Source of the DNA: JBDLIL01 sp039714855
GTDB lineage: Bacteria > Patescibacteriota > Microgenomatia > UBA1400 > PJMF01
Length of the DNA stretch: 7,420 bases
Assembly (NCBI GenBank): GCA_039714855.1
Contig: JBDLIL010000047.1
Span: forward strand, 1-7,420
Reading direction: 5' to 3'
Part shown: in pieces, positions 1 through 4,473 of the stretch
Position numbering within the stretch: position 1 is the stretch's first letter
Layout of the letters: the number at the start of each line of letters is the position of its first letter
The notes under the pieces: model-generated
Databases searched by the model: none
What the model was told of the DNA's origin: nothing
The model's input: the letters and a program-made list of their open reading frames with translations, nothing else
Translations under genes and position numbers: made by a program

Positions 1-552
1 GCCGTTAAAAATTATTATTAACTTATTGTTTTTTAAATCATCTGATGAAATTTGAAATTTAGCGTCTTTAGAACTAAACTCAGTTTCCCGCGATGTGTTT
101 TCAATATATTTCCAGTCAGCTTTTTTTTGATAATCTTCTTCACCTATAAATCTACCCAAAAAACTGCCGCCTTTAATGTCGGTGTGGTATGTGCAGGCTC
201 CACCTGCACTACAACTGCCAAAAAGTATTTTTTCTGTAATTGGCAGGCTTCCTAAGTCAAGTAAGCCAAATGCTGCTTGTAAAAGAGTTCCGGCTTGATA
301 TTCGAGCTCGTAGTCCATTTCAGTGGCTGGTTTTTTCACTTCATTAACATTTATAGCAATATTTTTACTATCAATGGGGCTGAGTGTTATGTAGGGAGCT
401 TCTTCAAGTTTTACTTCTGGCAAAGAGAGTTTTTTCTTTTTTGGTTTTTCGTCAACAGTCTCAGTTTTACCTCTCATTTTACTGAAGGCAAAAACGCCGC
501 TAACTATAATAACAAAAGCTATGCCAATAAGAGAAATTATTTTTTTGTTCAT
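1..552 (-). CDS. Membrane-anchored or secreted hypothetical protein, partial (C-terminus beyond window)
   Basis: The minus-strand frame opens with ATG at 552 and stays open for 184 codons to position 1, so the C-terminus is missing. Residues 1-4 (MNKK) precede a hydrophobic stretch at about 5-23, which reads as an uncleaved signal anchor or signal peptide. A Lys/Pro/Glu-rich linker follows at about 28-53, then a folded domain from about 54. The domain contains the compact motif GSCSAGGACTYH at 112-123, with two cysteines (114 and 120) that could form a disulfide outside the cell. ATG 552 lies only 3 nt after the glyS stop (556-558) and no clear Shine-Dalgarno is visible, so translation probably follows on from glyS in the same transcript. 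Similar CSAGG-containing proteins appear to occur as uncharacterised proteins in CPR genomes; this is from memory and unverified. No function can be assigned. The frame is certain enough to call a gene, and plus-strand frames here are shadows. Confidence 0.85.
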   Translation of the reverse strand, partial: MNKKIISLIGIAFVIIVSGVFAFSKMRGKTETVDEKPKKKKLSLPEVKLEEAPYITLSPIDSKNIAINVNEVKKPATEMDYELEYQAGTLLQAAFGLLDLGSLPITEKILFGSCSAGGACTYHTDIKGGSFLGRFIGEEDYQKKADWKYIENTSRETEFSSKDAKFQISSDDLKNNKLIIIFNG

Positions 553-555
553 GAT

Positions 556-1929
556 TTATTTTATCATTTTTTCTAGATATTCCTCAAGCTTGCCAATTTC
601 TACTCTCTCTTGTTTGCTGCTATCTCTGTGACGTACTGTTACAGTTTCTTTTTCTAGAGTTTCATAATCAACCGTTATGCAAAATGGTGTACCGATTTCA
701 TCTTGAGCTGCATATCTTTTGCCAATATTACCTCTATCATCATAGCTAGTTGAATAATGAGTAGTAAGCAATGAATGAATCTTTTTTGCTTTACTTACTA
801 GATTTTCTTTATTTTTTACTAAAGGAAAAACAGCTGTTTGATATGGTGCTAGACTAGGTTTGAGTTTAAGCACTGTGCGTTTATTTTTGGCATCATACCA
901 ATACGCATCGCAAAGAATCATTAAAAATAATCTGGCCACACCCACAGCTGGCTCTATTACATGGGGAATAAATTTTTTCTGTGTAAAGGGATCGGTATAT
1001 TCCATGTTTTCGCCTGAATGCTCTTGATGTTGTTTAAGATCGTAATTTGTTCTATAGGCTATGCCCCAGAGCTCTTTAAAGCCAAATGGATATTTATAAT
1101 CTAAATCGTAAGTATCTTTGCTATAGTGACTTCTTTCTTTATCAGTATGTTGGCGCCAGCGCAGATTTTCTTTTTGAACTCCTAGAGTTTTTGTGACAAA
1201 TTGCCACATGTCACTTTTCCACTCTTCCATGAGTTTTTGCCAGTCGGCTCTATCAGGATCAAAGAAGTATTCGATTTCAGCTTGTTCAAACTCTAGGGTT
1301 CTGAATACAAATTGCCCGGTAGTGACCTCATTGCGAAAGCTTCTACCAATATTGCCAATGCCAAATGGAAGCCTGACCCTAGTGGTGTCTAAAACTTGTT
1401 TAAAATTTGTAAAAAGACCTTGAGCAGTTTCTCCTCTTAAATAAACTTTTGATTTATCTCCAGCCACCGCCCCTATGGAGCTTTCAAAGAGCTGATTGAA
1501 TTGCTTTACTTCAGAAACCTGATTGCCGTCAGGACTTAGGACTTTATTTTCTTTAATAAATTCATCCATTTCTTTTAAGTTTAAATCTTCGACAACAAAC
1601 TTCTCACCATGTGGCCAATCTTCTATTAGATGATCTGCTCTGTATCTTTTATGAGTCACTAGATCTTCTACTAGTGGATCATTAAAAGCTGTGACGTGAC
1701 CAGAGGCCACCCAGGTTTTGGGGTGTTGAATAATTTGAGTGTCTAGGCCTACCATGTCTAGTCTGCTACTAATAAACTTTTTCCACCAGAGATTTTTTAT
1801 ATTTCTTAGTAGTTCGGTTCCTAGGGGTCCGTAATCATAAGAGTTAGCCAGCCCACCATAAATTTCACTGGTAGGATAAACAAAGCCGCGGCGTTTAGCC
1901 AATGAGGTAATATCATCTAGAGTTGTCAT
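556..1929 (-). CDS. glyS: Glycine--tRNA ligase, single-chain alpha2 (class II) type
   Basis: Charges tRNA-Gly with glycine using ATP, in the cytoplasm. The 457-residue protein is the homodimeric type found in Gram-positives, mycoplasmas, archaea and eukaryotes, not the alpha2beta2 type. The N-terminal block RRGFVYPTSEIYGG (13-26) and YDYGPLG (31-37) are typical. RGETAQG (165-171) and the class II motif 2 region FGIGNIGRSFRNE (189-201) with FRTLEFEQAE (209-218) form the active site. RWRQHTDKERSHYSKDTYDLDY (257-278) matches the conserved insertion. HVIEPAVGVAR (323-333) is motif 3 with its arginine. A C-terminal anticodon-binding domain begins around LAPYQTAVFPL (360-370). The full family length is present. 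The ATG start at 1929 has an AAGGA site 5 nt upstream. Expression is controlled by the T-box leader immediately upstream, and the next gene starts 3 nt after its stop. Confidence 0.97.
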   Translation of the reverse strand: MTTLDDITSLAKRRGFVYPTSEIYGGLANSYDYGPLGTELLRNIKNLWWKKFISSRLDMVGLDTQIIQHPKTWVASGHVTAFNDPLVEDLVTHKRYRADHLIEDWPHGEKFVVEDLNLKEMDEFIKENKVLSPDGNQVSEVKQFNQLFESSIGAVAGDKSKVYLRGETAQGLFTNFKQVLDTTRVRLPFGIGNIGRSFRNEVTTGQFVFRTLEFEQAEIEYFFDPDRADWQKLMEEWKSDMWQFVTKTLGVQKENLRWRQHTDKERSHYSKDTYDLDYKYPFGFKELWGIAYRTNYDLKQHQEHSGENMEYTDPFTQKKFIPHVIEPAVGVARLFLMILCDAYWYDAKNKRTVLKLKPSLAPYQTAVFPLVKNKENLVSKAKKIHSLLTTHYSTSYDDRGNIGKRYAAQDEIGTPFCITVDYETLEKETVTVRHRDSSKQERVEIGKLEEYLEKMIK

Positions 1930-1934
1930 AACTT

Positions 1935-1939
1935 TCCTT
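1935..1939 (-). promoter_or_regulatory. Ribosome binding site of glyS
   Basis: Minus strand AAGGA lies 5 nt before ATG 1929. It is downstream of the riboswitch terminator, so it reaches the ribosome only in read-through transcripts. It is one of the two clear Shine-Dalgarno sites in the window and fixes the glyS start. Confidence 0.8.
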
Positions 1940-1949
1940 ATTTTTCAAT

Positions 1950-1997
1950 AAAAAACACCCCTACAAAACACCCAAAACTTGAGTATTTTATAGGGGT
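1950..1997 (-). terminator. Riboswitch-controlled intrinsic terminator of the glyS leader
   Basis: On the minus strand, ACCCCTATAAAATACTCAA (1997-1979) pairs along all 19 positions, including four G-U pairs, with TTGGGTGTTTTGTAGGGGT (1975-1957) around a 3-nt GTT loop. A run of six U residues (1955-1950) follows after one G. This is a strong rho-independent terminator placed 20 nt before the glyS start. Its 5' arm includes the CCCTAT that the T-box antiterminator also needs, so the two structures exclude each other. The hairpin would also be partly stable on the plus strand, but the U-run is only on the minus strand. Confidence 0.93.
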
Positions 1998-2064
1998 CCT
2001 TTTGAAGACGGCTGTGCCGCTCCGTAGCTCTGTTTTTACAGAGCGGAGGACGGTTCCACCCTAT
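1990..2064 (-). promoter_or_regulatory. T-box sequence and antiterminator
   Basis: Minus strand ATAGGGTGGAACCG (2064-2051) matches the T-box consensus (AGGGTGGNACCG). Helix A1 is AUAGGG (2064-2059) paired with CCCUAU (1995-1990). The seven-base bulge UGGAACC (2058-2052) is the family's binding site for the free NCCA end of uncharged tRNA. Helix A2 is GUCC (2051-2048) paired with GGAC (1999-1996). The 48 nt in between can fold into two hairpins: GCTCTGT/ACAGAGC around an AAAA loop (2044-2027) and CGGC/GCCG around ACA (2019-2009). Pairing of 1990-1995 with the T-box would block the terminator. The consensus match and the fit of A1, bulge and A2 directly before a tRNA-synthetase gene make this call strong. 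Confidence 0.92.
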
Positions 2065-2123
2065 TTATTTAGCCATGATATCCACTTAGCCAAATCACTT
2101 AATTTTTTGCAGCTATTTTTTTT

Positions 2124-2139
2124 AAGCTTGCCAAGGCTT
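2124..2139 (-). promoter_or_regulatory. Candidate specifier hairpin (GGC in apical loop)
   Basis: Minus strand AAGC (2139-2136) pairs with GCTT (2127-2124) around the loop CTTGGCAA. The loop displays GGC (2132-2130), a glycine codon complementary to a GCC anticodon, followed by A as is usual for T-box specifiers. A shifted pairing TTAA-A-GC with GCTTAA extends the stem to six pairs with one bulge. The stem is short, and two further GGC triplets occur in the leader (2091-2089 and 2074-2072), so assignment of the specifier is tentative. Confidence 0.45.
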
Positions 2140-2152
2140 TAAGCGCAAAGTA

Positions 2153-2161
2153 ATTATAGCA
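2153..2161 (-). promoter_or_regulatory. Extended -10 promoter of the glyS leader
   Basis: Minus strand TGCTATAAT (2161-2153) is a perfect -10 box TATAAT with the extended TGn element. The position 17 nt upstream (TAATAT at 2181-2176) is a poor -35, as is often tolerated with an extended -10. Initiation 6-8 nt downstream, near 2146, would start the RNA just before the first leader hairpin. This start leaves only about 80 nt before the T-box. Confidence 0.65.
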
Positions 2162-2185
2162 TATAGATTCTTTGCATATTAAATA

Positions 2186-2191
2186 TATAAT
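2186..2191 (+). promoter_or_regulatory. Candidate -10 box of the small membrane-protein gene
   Basis: The plus strand carries a perfect TATAAT nine bases before ATG 2201, with no convincing -35 and no TGn extension. Initiation at the usual 6-9 nt distance would fall at or just before the ATG, implying a leaderless mRNA. This agrees with the absence of a Shine-Dalgarno site. The box sits back-to-back with the glyS promoter, and in AT-rich DNA a chance match is possible. Confidence 0.4.
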
Positions 2192-2200
2192 TGGCAGACT

Positions 2201-2434
2201 ATGGCGGGAAAAACTCAGGAAGGGCTAAATATTGGTTGTTGGGAATTGACTATTATTCCGGTTTTGATAGCTATTGTGCTTGTGAATTCAGCTTATTTTG
2301 GAATAAGTCCTGTAGGAGTTGTAGATGGATTTCTTGATGCTGAACCTCAAGATTTATTAGAAGATTTTGCATGTTTTGCTTTGTTTGTTGCAGTTGTGTT
2401 TATGGTGAAGGAGTATGTCACCCACAAAAACTAA
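2201..2434 (+). CDS. Small predicted two-helix membrane protein, unknown function
   Basis: This 77-residue frame starts with ATG 2201 and ends with TAA 2432-2434. It has two hydrophobic segments: about 15-36 (ELTIIPVLIAIVLVNSAYFG and onward) and about 56-72 (FACFALFVAVVFMV). An acidic loop (DAEPQDLLED, 46-55) joins them, and the C-terminus is basic. That pattern fits a small integral membrane protein with two helices. No family is recognised. No ribosome site precedes the ATG; AGGAAGG at 2217-2223 lies inside the frame but leads to no ordinary start codon. The stop codon lies inside the first 26-bp repeat, which duplicates the recO end. Before the adjacent insertion the gene would have run convergently into recO with overlapping stops. 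A chance frame is possible, but the two clean helices argue for a gene. Confidence 0.6.
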   Translation: MAGKTQEGLNIGCWELTIIPVLIAIVLVNSAYFGISPVGVVDGFLDAEPQDLLEDFACFALFVAVVFMVKEYVTHKN

Positions 2435-2456
2435 ACCCGCAAGTATTCCCAACTTC
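2431..2456. repeat. 26-bp direct repeat, distal copy (duplicate of recO 3' end)
   Basis: The plus-strand sequence from CTAAACCCGC (2431) to CCCAACTTC (2456) is identical over 26 bp to 3919-3944. Read on the minus strand it is the last seven codons of recO plus stop (SWEYLRV, TAG), preceded by two more matching bases. Here no recO frame is attached, because a TGA lies four codons further upstream. Flanking bases differ from the other copy on both sides (2430 and 2457 against 3918 and 3945). Confidence 0.95.
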
Positions 2457-2457
2457 G

Positions 2458-2517
2458 ATTGTTTCAATAGATAACGCGAAAGGTTTTTGATAGACTAAGT
2501 TGTGTCAACAAGATAAC
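2458..2517 (+). repeat. Pair of imperfect repeats, each a small inverted repeat plus AGATAAC
   Basis: Copy 1 is ATTG-TTT-CAAT followed by AGATAAC (2458-2475). Copy 2 is GTTG-TGT-CAAC followed by AAGATAAC (2499-2517). Each begins with a 4-bp inverted repeat around a 3-nt spacer. The two copies differ by a change of the outer pair (A-T in one, G-C in the other) that preserves the symmetry. Their starts are 41 bp apart, close to four helical turns. They fill most of the 93-nt gap between the distal 26-bp repeat and the cassette gene. They could be operators for that gene or arm-type binding sites next to an att site. Neither role is shown. Confidence 0.5.
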
Positions 2518-2549
2518 AAAGTAGGTTTTTTTATTGAAAAAGTTAATAC

Positions 2550-3917
2550 ATGTCTGCTAAAAGAGAACAGAGAAGAAGAAGAGTGTCAGCAGAGCCAGAT
2601 TGGGTTACTGAAGCTTTGTCTGATGATCTATCAGATAGGCAAGATCTTGGAAAAAAACCGAGTGAATTAGGGCGAGATGCCAGCAAGACGGTTGTTCAAG
2701 ATGTTCAAAGGTTAGAGTTAAGGGAAGTATTTCCATCTTTACAGCAAGTTGATTGGAGAGAATTGCTAGATGATAGGCGTACATTTGTAGATTTATCTGA
2801 CTCTGCTCAGAGAATTTTTATTGCTGAAAAGTATTCTTCTATAACAGGAGAAGAAGCTTTGAAATTTTTAACACAAGCTTTTCAAAAAGAATTAGTGAGC
2901 AAGAAAGCGCGCCTTGAGGAATCGGAAACAAAGCATAGTCAGGCTGATGAGAAAAAGAGTGAGTATTGGTTGAGTCGCGTCACTAACGAAAGAAAATCTC
3001 TGGACGCATTCGAGATCTTTTTACAAGAAATTTTAGATGACAATAGTGTTTTGCAAAGGTGGTGGGAGAAAGTCAAGCAACGATTTGAAAATGCTGAGAA
3101 TGAAATTCTTTCTTATGTGGCAGAAAACATTGATCAGAAAATTGAACAGCTATTTGCTCGATATTTAAGAAAGGACAAAAAAATAGCACCCATATCTCAA
3201 AGATCTTATCCAGTTTTGATGGCAGCATATATGACCATAGCAGAATTGTTTCATGTCCATGGAGAAAATGCTGTTAGTTTTGCATATTCAACGTTAGGAT
3301 TTGCAACTCCACCTGAGATGGACAGGTTGAGGTCGCTGGTGTTAAAAGTTGATGTGAAAGATAAGAATTATTTTGGCTCTTCTGATAAGGAATTTGCTTA
3401 TATGTTGTATCCAGAAACTGTTTTTGCAAGATCTTTTGCTTTTCATGAAGCAATGCATATTGCTGTTGATGGAATTACTGAAAAAGAAGAGGTTGAGACT
3501 GCAGGAGGTAGTCGTCTAGTTGAGAAAAGAGGATTTCACCTTACTTATTATTACAAGGATGGTCAGTTGGATAAGTTGCAAACTGAAGAGGCTCATAGAC
3601 AGCAGCCATTGCAAGCCATGGATGAGGGGGCAGTTGTCCTAATTGATTCATATGTCAGAAATAATCAGGATTGGTACGAAACTATGAAGAATTGGAAAGA
3701 AGGTTTCAATTTATCGAGATCATATTTTGTTGCAACCGAGGCAACCATTGAAGTTGTGAGGGAAGTGGGTATAGATTCACTGTTGTCGTGTTATATAAAA
3801 AGTGATATTGAAGGTTGGTTCCGAATGATTAATAGCAAATGTGAGGCTAGTGTTCTAAACAAATACTTGGCAGTTCTCAAAGAAGCTCAGAGGGGATTTA
3901 GTCCTTTTGATTTTTAA
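2550..3917 (+). CDS. Uncharacterised 455-residue protein with metallopeptidase-like HExxH motif
   Basis: I do not recognise the family. The N-terminus is very basic (KREQRRRR, 4-11) with no signal peptide or membrane helix, so the protein is probably cytoplasmic. Residues about 100-210 are charged and predicted helical or coiled-coil. The C-terminal half holds FHEAMHIAVDG (298-308), in which H299-E300-x-x-H303 is the zinc-binding and catalytic signature of zincin peptidases. MDEGAVVLID (357-366) follows about 56 residues later, and E359 is a plausible third ligand as in gluzincins. The spacing and the helix-like context around both motifs support a metallopeptidase fold, but chance HExxH matches occur. 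ATG 2550 is chosen as the first start; no good ribosome site precedes it. TAA (3915-3917) ends one base before the recO-side 26-bp repeat, and the gene is convergent with recO. It is the only gene in the candidate inserted cassette. Confidence 0.85.
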   Translation: MSAKREQRRRRVSAEPDWVTEALSDDLSDRQDLGKKPSELGRDASKTVVQDVQRLELREVFPSLQQVDWRELLDDRRTFVDLSDSAQRIFIAEKYSSITGEEALKFLTQAFQKELVSKKARLEESETKHSQADEKKSEYWLSRVTNERKSLDAFEIFLQEILDDNSVLQRWWEKVKQRFENAENEILSYVAENIDQKIEQLFARYLRKDKKIAPISQRSYPVLMAAYMTIAELFHVHGENAVSFAYSTLGFATPPEMDRLRSLVLKVDVKDKNYFGSSDKEFAYMLYPETVFARSFAFHEAMHIAVDGITEKEEVETAGGSRLVEKRGFHLTYYYKDGQLDKLQTEEAHRQQPLQAMDEGAVVLIDSYVRNNQDWYETMKNWKEGFNLSRSYFVATEATIEVVREVGIDSLLSCYIKSDIEGWFRMINSKCEASVLNKYLAVLKEAQRGFSPFDF

Positions 3918-3918
3918 T

Positions 3919-3944
3919 CTAAACCCGCAAGTATTCCCAACTTC
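3919..3944. repeat. 26-bp direct repeat, recO-embedded copy
   Basis: Identical to 2431-2456. It encodes the C-terminal SWEYLRV and TAG stop of recO on the minus strand, so this copy is the functional end of the gene. A weak 4-bp inverted AAGT/ACTT lies inside it (3929-3943), but there is no strong palindrome of a dif-like kind. Confidence 0.95.
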
Positions 3945-4473
3945 TCATGGGTTTGTCGGAGAGCTCTGCTACGTGGTCTAGTAGTGAGAGACCATTAGAG
4001 CTGTGATAGCCTAGTTGACTGATTATATTTTGAAGTTTGCTTTTAATCTCACCTATCTTAGTATAGCGGGATGTTCCACCTGTTTCTGGAGAAGGGCTGC
4101 TTAGCAAATTTAAAATTTCACGCACTTGCTCGAAGAGCTCTAACTCTTCTTCGCCTTCTACAAAAAGACGATCTACTATTTCTAGCACTTGTGTGAGTTG
4201 TCTGATTTTCTTTAAGTTCGAATTGCCATCGGAGAATTGGTTTATGAGCTTGGCTTGAGTAAGTAGTGGCATGGATTTAGTTTTAATTAAAAAAGCGTCA
4301 ACATAGTTACCAGGTTCTAAATATGCTCTTTTGCTGGATCCCATTTTGCGCACACCCTTAGCAATACAAACAAGTTTGCCCCGTTTTCGAGTTAGCAGTG
4401 TAAGCACGCGATCAGTTTCGCCCACATTGGAACGTTTTAAAATTATCGCCGGAGTGCTAAAACTTCGTTTCAT
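3919..4473 (-). CDS. recO: DNA repair protein RecO (short form)
   Basis: RecO mediates RecF-pathway recombinational repair by binding single-stranded DNA and SSB and helping RecA load. The N-terminal OB fold is recognisable: TPAIILKRSNVGETDRVLTL (7-26), then RKRGKLVCIAKGVRK (29-43) and the AYLEPGNYVDAFL region (50-62). A helical C-terminal part follows. The 184 residues are shorter than the usual 230-250, and the only cysteine is at 36, so the C-terminal zinc finger of many RecO proteins is absent. ATG 4473 is preferred over an in-frame ATG at 4515, because AGAGGA lies 8 nt upstream and the conserved domain begins right after it. It overlaps the end of the DUF4012 gene by 17 bp, implying co-translation. 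Its last 8 codons are duplicated at 2431-2456. Confidence 0.85.
   Translation of the reverse strand: MKRSFSTPAIILKRSNVGETDRVLTLLTRKRGKLVCIAKGVRKMGSSKRAYLEPGNYVDAFLIKTKSMPLLTQAKLINQFSDGNSNLKKIRQLTQVLEIVDRLFVEGEEELELFEQVREILNLLSSPSPETGGTSRYTKIGEIKSKLQNIISQLGYHSSNGLSLLDHVAELSDKPMRSWEYLRV

Larger units (their letters stand above)
1930..2146 (-). ncRNA. T-box riboswitch leader of glyS (glycine specificity inferred)
   Basis: The whole leader is about 217 nt from the predicted transcription start near 2146 to the glyS start. In 5' to 3' order on the minus strand it shows a short 5' hairpin with GGC in its loop (2139-2124), an A-rich linker, a hairpin ATTTGGCT/GGCTAAAT (2095-2088 with 2074-2067, 13-nt loop), the T-box antiterminator, the terminator, and the glyS ribosome site. 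In this family uncharged tRNA pairs its anticodon with a specifier codon and its acceptor end with the T-box bulge, which stabilises the antiterminator and lets transcription continue. Glycine is inferred from the downstream gene and the GGC loop. Only about 80 nt precede the T-box, which is too little for a full canonical stem I with its distal loops. Confidence 0.88.
2431..3944 (+). mobile_element. Candidate single-gene cassette inserted at the recO 3' end
   Basis: Two exact 26-bp direct repeats bound a unit of 1,488 bp (repeat start to repeat start). One repeat is the genuine end of recO, the other a detached copy of the same codons. This is how site-specific elements that integrate into the 3' end of a gene and restore it usually look (attL/attR). 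The unit carries only the 455-residue gene, whose stop lies one base before the recO-side repeat. No integrase, transposase or terminal inverted repeat is visible, so it would have to be mobilised in trans. Alternatives are a duplication made by template switching, or a remnant of a larger element. Restoration of recO is seen; mobility is inferred. Confidence 0.45.

Noticed and set aside
52..576. Plus-strand open frames at 52-255 and 295-576
   Set aside because: They lie opposite the well-formed partial minus-strand gene at 1-552, have low-complexity Phe-rich translations, and lack ribosome sites.
1193..1423. Plus-strand frame inside glyS
   Set aside because: It is antisense to the conserved motif 2 region of glycyl-tRNA synthetase and resembles no protein.
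2009..2064. Possible tRNA-like element (GGTTCCACCC resembling a T-arm)
   Set aside because: No acceptor stem, anticodon arm or CCA end can be built around it. The same bases form a T-box on the opposite strand.
2138..2160. Possible third, degenerate copy of the 26-bp repeat before the small membrane gene
   Set aside because: The resemblance (AAGCGCAAAGTAATT) needs gaps and is at the level expected by chance in AT-rich DNA. It also overlaps the glyS promoter.
2487..2517. Sigma-70 promoter TTGATA ... GATAAC for the cassette gene
   Set aside because: The spacing of 19 nt and the weak -10 make it unconvincing, and the GATAAC is already part of the paired repeat.
2431..3944. CRISPR or integron attC interpretation of the 26-bp repeats
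   Set aside because: There are only two copies, nearly 1.5 kb apart, with no spacers. The GTTGGGA on the minus strand misses the attC core GTTRRRY at its last base, there is no attC-like hairpin, and no integron integrase is present.
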